From Cytophaga sp. FL35 (lineage in GTDB: Bacteria > Bacteroidota > Bacteroidia > Flavobacteriales > Flavobacteriaceae): a stretch of 64,000 bases of DNA. Position numbers and translations under genes: made by a program. The notes beneath the pieces were generated by a model that saw nothing but the letters and a program-made list of their open reading frames with translations, was not told the DNA's origin and did not search any database. Below, piece after piece: positions 7,611 through 16,392 of the stretch; the first letter of the stretch is position 1; each line of letters begins with the position of its first letter. Where the stretch lies: positions 62,001-126,000 of the forward strand of contig NZ_JACSOH010000005.1 in NCBI RefSeq assembly GCF_014349235.1, given 5' to 3'.

Positions 7611-8726
7611 ATGAAAAAAGCGTATGCAATCGTACTTGTTCTAGGTGTTATTTTGGCAGGATGTAAAAGTCAATATGCAGAACTGGGCGATGGCCTTTTT
7701 GCAGATATTCAAACCAATAAAGGCGATATTATCGTTAAGCTGGAATACGAAAAAACACCGGTTACCGTAGCTAATTTTGTTTCTTTGGCAGAAGGCAAAA
7801 GCCCCTTTGTTACAGACAGTTTGAAGGATAAGCCCTATTATGATGGAATTATTTTTCACCGCGTAATCAAAGATTTTATGATTCAAGGTGGAGACCCAAC
7901 GGGGACAGGTAGGGGTAATCCTGGTTATAAATTTAAGGATGAATTTAATGATAGCCTTTTGCATAATAAAAAAGGTATTCTTTCTATGGCCAACAGTGGT
8001 CCCAAAACGAATGGTAGTCAGTTTTTCATTACCCACAAACCTACTCCTTTTCTAAACGGAAGACATACTGTTTTTGGGGAAGTGGTTGAAGGTTTGGATG
8101 TGGTAGATACCATTGCCAATGTAGAAACTTCGCAAGATCCAGTTTCGAAGGATAGACCTATTTCCGAAATTGTAATGAACAAGGTAGCGATCGTAAGAAA
8201 CGGAAAAGCAGCCAAAAAGTTTGATGCCGTTCAGGTAATGAGTGACTATTTTGCCGAGGAGGAAGCTAAAATTGCTGCCTTTGAAAAAATGAAGGCTGAT
8301 TTTGTAACCTCGCTTGAAAAAGAAAAAGCTGAAGCAGAGGAATTGCCATCCGGACTAAAAATCAAAACATTAAAAGAGGGTGAAGGCGAAAAACCTGTTA
8401 TAGGTAGTAAAGTTTTGGTTCACTATGCCGGGTATTTGGAAGATGGTACCTTGTTCGACAGTAATTATGAGGATGTGGCCGTTAAATACAACAAGTTTGA
8501 TGAAAGAAGAAAGTTGGGCGGCGGTTACAATCCGTTACCAATGGATTATAGTCCAGATGCAGGTCTTATAGCAGGATTTAAAGAAGGCCTTTTAAATATG
8601 AAGGTGGGAGATAAGAAACGTATTTTTATTCCTTCTCATTTAGGTTACGGCCCTCAGGGTTCTGGACCTATACCACCAAATGCCAGCTTGGTGTTCGACC
8701 TTGAAATTACCGGAATCGCAGAATAA
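7611..8726 (+). CDS. Cyclophilin-FKBP fusion peptidyl-prolyl isomerase lipoprotein
   Basis: A 371-residue lipoprotein (lipobox Cys18, VILAGCKS) carrying two different prolyl-isomerase folds. Residues about 25-200 are a cyclophilin domain with [19 protein letters not shown] and the [22 protein letters not shown] core. A charged helical linker (about 205-245, [20 protein letters not shown]) leads to an FKBP domain with [18 protein letters not shown] and [21 protein letters not shown]. It presumably assists folding of envelope proteins. Directly downstream of gldI, it ends the operon at a strong terminator (8755). Both domains look catalytically complete. Confidence 0.9.
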   Translation: MKKAYAIVLVLGVILAGCKSQYAELGDGLFADIQTNKGDIIVKLEYEKTPVTVANFVSLAEGKSPFVTDSLKDKPYYDGIIFHRVIKDFMIQGGDPTGTGRGNPGYKFKDEFNDSLLHNKKGILSMANSGPKTNGSQFFITHKPTPFLNGRHTVFGEVVEGLDVVDTIANVETSQDPVSKDRPISEIVMNKVAIVRNGKAAKKFDAVQVMSDYFAEEEAKIAAFEKMKADFVTSLEKEKAEAEELPSGLKIKTLKEGEGEKPVIGSKVLVHYAGYLEDGTLFDSNYEDVAVKYNKFDERRKLGGGYNPLPMDYSPDAGLIAGFKEGLLNMKVGDKKRIFIPSHLGYGPQGSGPIPPNASLVFDLEITGIAE

Positions 8727-8754
8727 TATTTCTTGCATGTTATGATATAGTAAA

Positions 8755-8778
8755 ACCTCGCAGTCGCGAGGTTTTTTT
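8755..8778 (+). terminator. Intrinsic terminator of the nrnA-gldI-PPIase operon
   Basis: A 7-bp stem ACCTCGC / GCGAGGT (8755-8761 with 8766-8772) with a 4-base loop, followed by a run of T residues. Confidence 0.85.
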
Positions 8779-8890
8779 CGTTTTAAGACTTTACGGGATT
8801 TATGAAAATAATGCAGTTCATCTAAAAAAAATACTAGTACGGTATTAGTGCCGTTTATTCATTTCATTAAAACCCTAAATCTTAAATTTT

Positions 8891-9247
8891 ATGAATTGGT
8901 ACTTTAAAGTATGGCAGAACTACGTGAATTTTGAAGGAAGAGCGAGAAGAAAAGAATATTGGATGTTCTTTCTATTTAATATGTTGATTTCCTACGGACT
9001 ACAGATTTTGGCAGTGGTAGCTGAGGCTCCCATATTGTTTGTAGTATCATTGATCTATTCTTTTGCCGTTTTACTTCCGGCTATTGGGGTGGGTGTTAGA
9101 AGAATGCATGATGTAGGAAAAAGCGGATGGTTCATTTTAGTGCCTTTCTATAATCTCTATTTGGCATGTTGCGATAGCGAACCACATGAAAACAAATGGG
9201 GACCGAATCCAAAAGCGGATGAAGCTCCAAGTTTACAGAAAGTTTAA
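8891..9247 (+). CDS. DUF805 membrane protein
   Basis: A 118-residue DUF805 protein. It has the family opening NWYFKVWQNYVNFEGRARRKEYWMF, membrane segments at about 25-45 and 50-72, the GVGVRRMHDVGKSGWF motif and a third hydrophobic stretch ending in a cytoplasmic WGPNP tail. DUF805 proteins are small inner-membrane proteins of unknown function. It is a stand-alone gene with its own strong terminator; the 164 bases before it hold the upstream operon's terminator and an AT-rich leader, without a clear -7 box. Confidence 0.88.
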   Translation: MNWYFKVWQNYVNFEGRARRKEYWMFFLFNMLISYGLQILAVVAEAPILFVVSLIYSFAVLLPAIGVGVRRMHDVGKSGWFILVPFYNLYLACCDSEPHENKWGPNPKADEAPSLQKV

Positions 9248-9252
9248 ATAGG

Positions 9253-9281
9253 AGGGTCGGCCAATGGCCGACCCTTTTTTT
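9253..9281 (+). terminator. Strong intrinsic terminator after the DUF805 gene
   Basis: A perfect 10-bp stem AGGGTCGGCC / GGCCGACCCT (9253-9262 with 9266-9275), 3-base loop and a 7-T tail. The tail runs into the last codons of the convergent pepD. Confidence 0.9.
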
Positions 9282-10740
9282 ATTTCTTGGGCGTATCTTT
9301 TATAACCTCAAGCAAAAATTTCCAGAATTTCTGAACTGACATAATACTCACCCGCTCATCCGGAGAGTGTGCTCCTAAAATGGTAGGGCCAAAACTGATC
9401 ATATCCATTTCAGGATAATTTTGACCTAAAATTCCGCACTCGAGCCCCGCGTGACAAGCAATTACTTTAGGTTCCTTCTTAAACAACTCAGTATACTTAT
9501 TTTTAGCAACTTCCAATATTTTGGAATTTGGATTGGGTGACCAACCAGGGTAGGTACCACTGAAGTTTACATTGCACTTGGCCAATTCAAATGCACTTTT
9601 TAGAGCGTGAGCCAAATCCATTTTTGCCGAGTCTACCGATGAACGTGTTAAGCAGCCTATTTTTACTTTTCCGTTTTTAACTACCACTTTGGCCACATTA
9701 TTGGAGGTTTCCACTAAATCGGGTATAGCGGGACTCATGGCGTAAACTCCGTTATGCGCCGTATATAGGGCCTGTAGTAAGCGTTCTTGAGCACCTAAAC
9801 CCATCACTTGTTTGGGTAATTTGGTTTCTTTCAAACCTATCTCCAAGTTTGGTTCTATAAATTTAAGTTCCTCCTTTATAGTTTGTGCCCATGCTTCAAA
9901 ATCCTTCTTGAAAGCATCTAATTGAGATTTTAACAAGGCGACTACGGTAACACTTTCTCTTGGGATAGCATTGCGCAGACTTCCGCCTTCAATCTCAGCG
10001 ATACGCATCATAAATTGATTGGATGCGTTGTATAAAATACGGTTCATGATTTTATTGGCATTGCCCAGGCCTTTATGTATTTCAATACCGCTATGTCCAC
10101 CTTGCAAGCCTTTGACGGTAATTTCAAGCCCAACAGTGGCTCTTGGTGTAGGTTTTTGGCTATAGCTTCTAGTGGCGGTCACATCGATACCTCCAGCACA
10201 GCCAATATCGATTTCATCATCTTCTTCAGTATCCAGATTCAATAAGATTTCACCCTGTAAAACCCCACCTTTGAGTCCCATGGCACCGGTCATTCCGGTT
10301 TCTTCGTCAATGGTAAATAAGGCCTCCATTGGCGGATGCGCAATATCGGTACTTTCCAAAAGCGCCATGATAGCGGCAACTCCCATACCATTATCGGCAC
10401 CTAGTGTAGTTCCCTTAGCCTTTACCCAATCATCGGCAATGAACATTTCAATGCCCTGTTCGTCAAAATTGAAAACGGTATCGTTATTTTTTTGGTGCAC
10501 CATATCTAAATGTGATTGTAGGGTCACCATTTTTCTATCTTCCATTCCGGGTGTGGCAGGCTTTCTTATGATAACATTGCCTACTTCGTCCTTAAAGGTT
10601 TCCAACCCGAGAGAATTGCCAAAATTCATCATGAATTCAATTACGCGTTCCTCTTTTTTAGAGGGGCGCGGTACGGCATTTAAATCGGCAAATTTGTTCC
10701 AGACCGGTTTAGGGGATAATTCTCTTATTTCGTTGCTCAT
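9280..10740 (-). CDS. pepD: Aminoacyl-histidine dipeptidase (M20C, PepD)
   Basis: A cytoplasmic Zn-dependent dipeptidase of broad specificity (carnosinase-type Xaa-His). At 486 residues it matches E. coli PepD. Metal and catalytic residues are visible in order: LQSHLDMV (His ligand), LGADNGMG (bridging Asp), FTIDEETGMTGA (catalytic and ligand Glu), NLDTEEDDEIDIGCAGG and CHAGLECG near the C-terminus. The lid domain lies between about 200 and 390. The frame ends in the T-tail of the convergent DUF805 terminator. A TATTTTTG box 18 bases before the ATG is the likely promoter. Confidence 0.95.
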   Translation of the reverse strand: MSNEIRELSPKPVWNKFADLNAVPRPSKKEERVIEFMMNFGNSLGLETFKDEVGNVIIRKPATPGMEDRKMVTLQSHLDMVHQKNNDTVFNFDEQGIEMFIADDWVKAKGTTLGADNGMGVAAIMALLESTDIAHPPMEALFTIDEETGMTGAMGLKGGVLQGEILLNLDTEEDDEIDIGCAGGIDVTATRSYSQKPTPRATVGLEITVKGLQGGHSGIEIHKGLGNANKIMNRILYNASNQFMMRIAEIEGGSLRNAIPRESVTVVALLKSQLDAFKKDFEAWAQTIKEELKFIEPNLEIGLKETKLPKQVMGLGAQERLLQALYTAHNGVYAMSPAIPDLVETSNNVAKVVVKNGKVKIGCLTRSSVDSAKMDLAHALKSAFELAKCNVNFSGTYPGWSPNPNSKILEVAKNKYTELFKKEPKVIACHAGLECGILGQNYPEMDMISFGPTILGAHSPDERVSIMSVQKFWKFLLEVIKDTPKK

Positions 10741-10757
10741 AATCCAATTTTAGGGCA

Positions 10758-10765
10758 CAAAAATA
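10758..10765 (-). promoter_or_regulatory. -7 promoter box TATTTTTG for pepD
   Basis: Minus-strand TAnnTTTG match 18 bases before the pepD ATG. Confidence 0.55.
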
Positions 10766-10890
10766 CATACTCTCCAATTGGCATGCGTGCATTATTGGTT
10801 AATTTTGTTAGAGCTTTGTGTGGTCATCTAGAATTAGATGAATGCAAAATTTGAAATCGAATGTTAAAATAATAACCGATAAGTTTCACT

Positions 10891-11958
10891 TTGAACAATA
10901 AGTTAAAGAATTACATTGCCCTAAGTCTAATTCTTCAAATCATTTTGGTTATGTGGTTGGCAGGGCATTCTGAGTGGATTGAAACGTACTATAGCAATGG
11001 TATTTATCCGTATATAAGCCGGTTTTTTAGAGTGTTATTTGGTTGGTTGCCCTTTTCCATTGGCGATTTGATTTACGCCGCAATACTAATTCTAGGTCTG
11101 ACATACCTCGTACAGAACTTGAAACAAATTAAGTTGAAACCCTTATTTTTTTTGAGGGATATAATTTTGGTATTGTCCGTGTTCTATTTCACTTTCAATT
11201 TGGTGTGGGGGCTAAACTACTATCGCAAACCGTTAGCCAAAAATTTTGCTATTAAGGATTCCGTGCAAACCGCCGAAGTTCTGAAATTAAGTCGGCAACT
11301 GGTAAAGAAGGTGAACCTGCTCCAAGAGGAAATTACCGGCGATACCATCACCATGGTACAAGTGCCTTACACCCGAAACGAAATCTTTGAGAAAACAATT
11401 GCAGAATACCACCAAAACTCAGGTGAAACTACTTTCTTGCAGTATAAAAATGCAAGTTTAAAAAAGTCTGTTTTTAGTTTGCTTTCTTGTTATTTGGGCA
11501 TTGGTGGCTATTTGAATCCTTTTACCAATGAGGCCCAAGTGAACGCTAAAACTCCCGTTTTTAGATTTCCAGTGGTAGCCGCGCACGAGGTAGGACACCA
11601 AGTTGGTTACGCCAAGGAGAATGAAACCAATTTTATTGGCTACTATATGACCATGAAAAGTGAAGATATTTACTTTCAATATTCTGCCTACGCTTATGGA
11701 TTAAGCCACTGCTTAAGTGCTGTAAAACGATATGATGAAGCTGTGTTCAATGAGATTTTTGACGGGGTAAATCAGGGAGTGAGAGAGAATTATAGGGAGT
11801 TATACGAGTTTAATCAAAAGTACCAAAACCCTTTTGAGCCCATATTCAAGTCAATTTTCAATACCTTTTTAAAAGCCAATCAGCAAAAAGATGGCATAGA
11901 AAGCTACAGTAAAATTGTAGAGTTGATGGTGGGCTATCATGAAAAACATCCGCTTTAA
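10891..11958 (+). CDS. DUF3810 membrane protein with HExxH metalloprotease motif
   Basis: A 355-residue DUF3810 protein. Three N-terminal hydrophobic segments (about 8-25, 50-70 and 90-105) precede a soluble domain containing AAHEVGHQVGYAKENETNF, a zincin-like HEVGH signature with a possible third ligand Glu. The family is common in Bacteroidota and probably contains membrane-bound zinc peptidases; no substrate is known. The only start that keeps the first membrane segment is TTG at 10891: an in-frame stop precedes it, and the first ATG (10951) would cut into the first helix. It is divergent from pepD. Confidence 0.82.
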   Translation: MNNKLKNYIALSLILQIILVMWLAGHSEWIETYYSNGIYPYISRFFRVLFGWLPFSIGDLIYAAILILGLTYLVQNLKQIKLKPLFFLRDIILVLSVFYFTFNLVWGLNYYRKPLAKNFAIKDSVQTAEVLKLSRQLVKKVNLLQEEITGDTITMVQVPYTRNEIFEKTIAEYHQNSGETTFLQYKNASLKKSVFSLLSCYLGIGGYLNPFTNEAQVNAKTPVFRFPVVAAHEVGHQVGYAKENETNFIGYYMTMKSEDIYFQYSAYAYGLSHCLSAVKRYDEAVFNEIFDGVNQGVRENYRELYEFNQKYQNPFEPIFKSIFNTFLKANQQKDGIESYSKIVELMVGYHEKHPL

Positions 11959-12116
11959 AAATGGATTTCTTGAAATTGTATTCAAGTACTTTTGGTATCA
12001 GCAGTTCAGCTTGTCTGTTTTTACCAATTGAGAAAAAGTCATCTTAGCCTCTTAAAACATTTCCTGTTTCCTTGGCCTTTCTTTATTTTTAGAGCTTTCT
12101 TTTTAGAATCAACTAT

Positions 12117-15086
12117 ATGAACAAATCCTTTGCTTTTGTAATCCTTCTCATTCTAGGTTTGAGCAGGCTCTCATCTCAAGAATATTTTCCTGATAACACC
12201 CAGGTAAAATCACAAAACAATAATTATACGGCCATAGTCAATGCTAAAATTTATGTCTCACCTTCCAATGTCATTGAGAATGGTACTCTTTTGATAAAGA
12301 AAGGAAAGGTTGTGCAAGTGGGAAAATCGGTAAAAATCCCCGCCAATACCGTTCAGGTTGATGTTGCCGGAAAATGGATTTACCCTTCATTCATAGATGT
12401 TTTCTCAGAATTTGGTGTTGCCAAACCGGAAAAAAGCAAAGAAGGAGGTCGCTCTGCCGAATATGAGCCTTCACGCCAAGGTTATTACTGGAACGACCAT
12501 ATAATGCCAGAATTTGATGCGGTCAATTCCTTTGTTTACGATGAATCTACTGCCAAAAATTTACGGGAGGTTGGTTTCGGCGTTGTCAACACCCACCGCC
12601 ATGATGGTATTGCCCGCGGAACCGGTGTATTGGTTGCACTCAATGGAAAAGAAGGAGATGCAGAGCGCATTTTGGATGACCGTTCTGCCCAATATTTTTC
12701 CTTCAATAAAAGTATCGCCCACAGGCAGGCCTATCCTACCTCATTGATGGGAAGTATGGCTCTATTGCGTCAAATGTACTATGATGCAGATTGGTACGCC
12801 CAGGGCAAGAGTGAGACCAAAGACCGTTCCCTAGAAGCTCTTAACAGCAACAATTCTTTGGTACAAATTTTTGAGGCAGGTGATAAGGGCAATGTTCTAA
12901 GAGCTGACGGAATCGGAGATAAATTCGGTATACAATACATTGCTTTAGGAGGCGGTGACGAATATGAAAGAGTGGCCGATATAAAGGCTGCGAATACAAC
13001 CTTGGTGTTGCCTTTGAATTTTCCGGATGCCTATGATGTTTCTGACCCATATACGACCAAATATGTTTCTTTAGCCGATATGCGAAATTGGAATCAAGCG
13101 CCTGCCAATCCAAAAATTATGGCGGAAAATGGAATTCCGTTTTCACTTACCCTGCACGGACTAAAATCGACCGTAGATTTTAAGGATAAAATTAAGAGGG
13201 CCATTGCTTATGGACTATCAAAGGAAAAAGCCCTCGAGGCATTGACTGTCATTCCAGCTCAGATTTTAGGGAAAACCGAAAGTTTGGGAACTTTGGAAGC
13301 GGGTCGTTACGCTAATTTTTTGATTACTTCAGGGGATATTTTTGAAGATGGAACTTTGTTATACGAAAATTGGGTACAAGGCCAAAAGCACGTGGTCAAT
13401 GATATCAACCAAAAAGACCTTCGTGGCGATTATGATTTGGCCATTGGAACCGATTCATTTCAGTTAAGTATTTCGGGTGAAGTATTACAGCCAAAGGCAG
13501 AAGTAAAAAAAGATACGCTAAAACTGAACACCAAGCTGGATTATAAAAATGATTGGCTAGTAATGTCGTTGGTAAACAATGAAAATGGAGCTACCTATCG
13601 TTTAAGCGGAGCAATTAGTGGAGATAGCAATAATTTAGAAGGTAAGGCAGTTATTTCCAATGGTAAAGAAACCACTTTTAAGGCAGTAAGAACGAAAGCT
13701 TTCGCGGGCAAAGAAAAAGACCAGCCGGAAGTTCCGGAAATGGTTCCCGTCACATTTCCCAATATTGCCTATGGAAATACTTCCTTGCCAAAACAACAAA
13801 CCATGTTGTTTAAAAATGCCACCGTGTGGACCAGTGAAGATGCCGGTATTTTGGAGCATACCGATGTTTTGGTCAAGAACGGCAAAATAGAAAAAATTGG
13901 AAAGGATCTCAAGGCCGGTGGAGCTAAGGTCATCGATGCTACCGGAAAGCACCTAAGTGCCGGTATTATTGATGAACACAGTCATATCGCGGCTCTCGCC
14001 GTGAATGAGGCAGGTCAAAACTCTTCGGCAGAGGTAAAAATGGAAGATTTGGTGGACTATGAAGACAAAGGTATTTATCACGCCCTTGCTGGTGGCGTTA
14101 CCAGTTTACAGTTACTTCACGGGTCCGCGAACCCTATCGGTGGTCAGTCTGCCATCATGAAATTGAAATGGGGAGAACGTCCTGAAAAAATGGTTTATAG
14201 CAATACCCCCAAATTCATCAAATTCGCTTTGGGGGAAAACGTTAAACAGAGTAATTGGGGTAGTTACAGCCGTTTTCCTCAAACTAGAATGGGGGTGGAG
14301 CAGGTTTTTGACAATTACTTTCAACGGGCTAAGGAGTACATGGATGCCAAGGCCAGAGGAGAATCCGTACGATACGATGTGGAAATGGAAACCTTGGCCG
14401 AAATTATAAGAGGCGAACGATTTATAAGTTGTCACAGTTACGTACAGAGTGAAATTAATATGATGATGAAGGTGGCCGAAAAATTCGGTTTTAGGGTCAA
14501 TACCTTCACCCATATTTTAGAAGGGTACAAAGTAGCCGATAAGATGAAGGAACATGGTGTAGGTGGTGGAACTTTTTCAGATTGGTGGGCTTATAAGTTT
14601 GAGGTGAACGATGCTATTCCCTATAACGCGGCCATTATGCAAGAGCAGGGGGTAACAGTCGCAATCAACAGTGATGATGCAGAAATGATCCGTAGACTTA
14701 ATCAAGAAGCGGCCAAGACCATTAAGTATGGTGGGATGACAGAACTGGAAGCTTGGAAGATGGTAACTATCAATCCGGCAAAACTACTGCATTTGGAGGA
14801 TAGAACAGGTAGTATCAAGGAAGGTAAAGATGCCGATTTGGTACTGTGGTCCCATAATCCCTTATCTATATATGCAAAAGCGGAAAAAACCATAATTGAT
14901 GGTGCTGTTTATTTTGATTTGGAAACCGATAGAAAGATGCGAGAGGCAGTAGAAAAAGAGCGGGCCAAACTAATAAACCAGATGCTGTTGGAAAAACAAG
15001 GAGGTAAAAAAACACAACAACCTGCTTTAAAGAAAAAAGTATTAATGCATTGTGATACCGGAAGTTTGAACGACCATCACGAGTAG
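12117..15086 (+). CDS. Secreted two-domain amidohydrolase-family protein
   Basis: A 989-residue exported protein (signal peptide about 1-20, SFAFVILLILGLSRLSSQ) with two amidohydrolase-like modules. The N-terminal module (about 45-430) has the beta-sandwich opening and the final EKALEALTVIPAQILG part but, where HxH should follow KWIYPSFID, reads VFSEFG, so it is probably metal-free. The C-terminal module (about 560-955) is complete: DEHSHIA, ISCHSYVQSE, TFTHILEGYK and the catalytic-Asp segment INSDDAEM. The family includes imidazolonepropionase- and dipeptidase-like periplasmic hydrolases; the substrate cannot be read here. It is followed 22 bases later by a second family member, probably co-transcribed. 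Confidence 0.85.
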   Translation: MNKSFAFVILLILGLSRLSSQEYFPDNTQVKSQNNNYTAIVNAKIYVSPSNVIENGTLLIKKGKVVQVGKSVKIPANTVQVDVAGKWIYPSFIDVFSEFGVAKPEKSKEGGRSAEYEPSRQGYYWNDHIMPEFDAVNSFVYDESTAKNLREVGFGVVNTHRHDGIARGTGVLVALNGKEGDAERILDDRSAQYFSFNKSIAHRQAYPTSLMGSMALLRQMYYDADWYAQGKSETKDRSLEALNSNNSLVQIFEAGDKGNVLRADGIGDKFGIQYIALGGGDEYERVADIKAANTTLVLPLNFPDAYDVSDPYTTKYVSLADMRNWNQAPANPKIMAENGIPFSLTLHGLKSTVDFKDKIKRAIAYGLSKEKALEALTVIPAQILGKTESLGTLEAGRYANFLITSGDIFEDGTLLYENWVQGQKHVVNDINQKDLRGDYDLAIGTDSFQLSISGEVLQPKAEVKKDTLKLNTKLDYKNDWLVMSLVNNENGATYRLSGAISGDSNNLEGKAVISNGKETTFKAVRTKAFAGKEKDQPEVPEMVPVTFPNIAYGNTSLPKQQTMLFKNATVWTSEDAGILEHTDVLVKNGKIEKIGKDLKAGGAKVIDATGKHLSAGIIDEHSHIAALAVNEAGQNSSAEVKMEDLVDYEDKGIYHALAGGVTSLQLLHGSANPIGGQSAIMKLKWGERPEKMVYSNTPKFIKFALGENVKQSNWGSYSRFPQTRMGVEQVFDNYFQRAKEYMDAKARGESVRYDVEMETLAEIIRGERFISCHSYVQSEINMMMKVAEKFGFRVNTFTHILEGYKVADKMKEHGVGGGTFSDWWAYKFEVNDAIPYNAAIMQEQGVTVAINSDDAEMIRRLNQEAAKTIKYGGMTELEAWKMVTINPAKLLHLEDRTGSIKEGKDADLVLWSHNPLSIYAKAEKTIIDGAVYFDLETDRKMREAVEKERAKLINQMLLEKQGGKKTQQPALKKKVLMHCDTGSLNDHHE

Positions 15087-15108
15087 GCAGGTTTCAGGTA
15101 ACCAAAAA

Positions 15109-16389
15109 ATGAAAAATCAAAAGGACATGAAATTAGGAATAAAAATATGGGTAGCGCTTCTGGTAGTTCAGTTTTCGGTAGGTCAGCAAACGCCGGGTGA
15201 TAAGCAGGACGAGGCCATTTATATAGAAGGTGCTACCGCGCATTTGGGTACTGGGGAAGTTATAGAAAACTCACTGATTATGTTTCAAGAAGGCAAGCTG
15301 ACATTTGTGGGAAGTGCCATGACTAAAATTGCTCGTAGGGGAAGAAAAATCAAAGGCGATGGAAAACACGTCTATCCCGGCTTTATTGCACCAAGCACCT
15401 CTTTGGGGTTGGTAGAAATCGATGCGGTAAGGGCAAGCAGGGACCAGGATGAGATTGGAGAAATGATTCCCCATATAAGAAGCTTGATTGCCTATAATGC
15501 CGAATCAAAAGTGGTGGAGAGTATGAGGCCCAATGGTATTCTTATTGGGCAAATTACACCCCAGGGGGGTAGAATTTCCGGGACCTCCTCCATCGTACAA
15601 TTTGATGCTTGGAATTGGGAGGATGCCGCAGTAAAAACTGATGACGGCATCCACTTAAATTGGCCCTCTAGCTACCATCGTGGCAAGCCAAACGAAAATT
15701 ACGCAGAGCAAATTGCTGAGGTGAAAGAATTTCTGAAAAACGCCCTTGCTTATGGAAAGGCTGCTTCCAATGAGCTTAATCCTGCTTTTGAGTCCCTGCA
15801 AGGGATTTTTAAAGGTGCCCAAAAACTATATTTGAATGCCAGTGGCGAAAAGGAGATTTTGGATGGAGTAAAAGTTTTAAAAGAAAATGGCGTAAAGGAT
15901 ATTGTACTGGTGGGTGGATATGAGGCCTACAAAACCATTGATTTTTTAAAGTTAAACGAAGTTCCTGTATTGTTGAGGCATACGCACATGTTGCCCCATT
16001 CTGATGATGAGGATTATGATTTACCATATAAGTTACCGGGAATTTTGGTGGAAGCAGGGCTCCTTGTGGGGCTACAGAATTCGGAAACTTCCAATTTTCA
16101 GACAAGGAATTTGCCCTTTTTTGCGGGGCAAACCGTAGTTCATGGTTTGAGTAAAGAGCAAGCTTTGCAGCTGATTACCGGCAACACGGCCAAAATTTTG
16201 GGTATTGATGAGAGCTATGGTACCCTTGAAAATGGTAAAAGCGCTACTTTGTTTATCTCCGAAGGCGATGCATTGGACATGAAGGGAAACCGATTGATTC
16301 ACGCCTTTATTGATGGACGGGAAATTTCTTTAGAAACCCATCAAACTGAGCTTTGGAAACGGTATTCGGAGAAGTACGAAGGCAAGTAG
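15109..16389 (+). CDS. Secreted amidohydrolase-like protein lacking HxH
   Basis: A 426-residue exported protein (hydrophobic signal at about 8-25, ending VGQQ; starts at 15109 or 15127 are both possible). It has the beta-sandwich start (YIEGATAHLGTGEVIENSLIMF) and end (LGIDESYGTLENGKSATLFI) of metal-dependent amidohydrolases, but the segment after KHVYPGFI is APSTSLG instead of HxH. Overall it resembles the degenerate N-terminal module of the preceding protein. It is probably a catalytically inactive partner or scaffold; hetero-oligomer formation with its neighbour is inference. It ends 3 bases from the convergent moeA with no room for a terminator. Confidence 0.82.
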   Translation: MKNQKDMKLGIKIWVALLVVQFSVGQQTPGDKQDEAIYIEGATAHLGTGEVIENSLIMFQEGKLTFVGSAMTKIARRGRKIKGDGKHVYPGFIAPSTSLGLVEIDAVRASRDQDEIGEMIPHIRSLIAYNAESKVVESMRPNGILIGQITPQGGRISGTSSIVQFDAWNWEDAAVKTDDGIHLNWPSSYHRGKPNENYAEQIAEVKEFLKNALAYGKAASNELNPAFESLQGIFKGAQKLYLNASGEKEILDGVKVLKENGVKDIVLVGGYEAYKTIDFLKLNEVPVLLRHTHMLPHSDDEDYDLPYKLPGILVEAGLLVGLQNSETSNFQTRNLPFFAGQTVVHGLSKEQALQLITGNTAKILGIDESYGTLENGKSATLFISEGDALDMKGNRLIHAFIDGREISLETHQTELWKRYSEKYEGK

Positions 16390-16392
16390 TTA

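Noticed and set aside
10172-10753. A 193-codon open frame on the plus strand opposite pepD
   Set aside because: It is the antisense of a strongly conserved dipeptidase; its Ser/Pro-rich translation matches no family and it has no promoter of its own.
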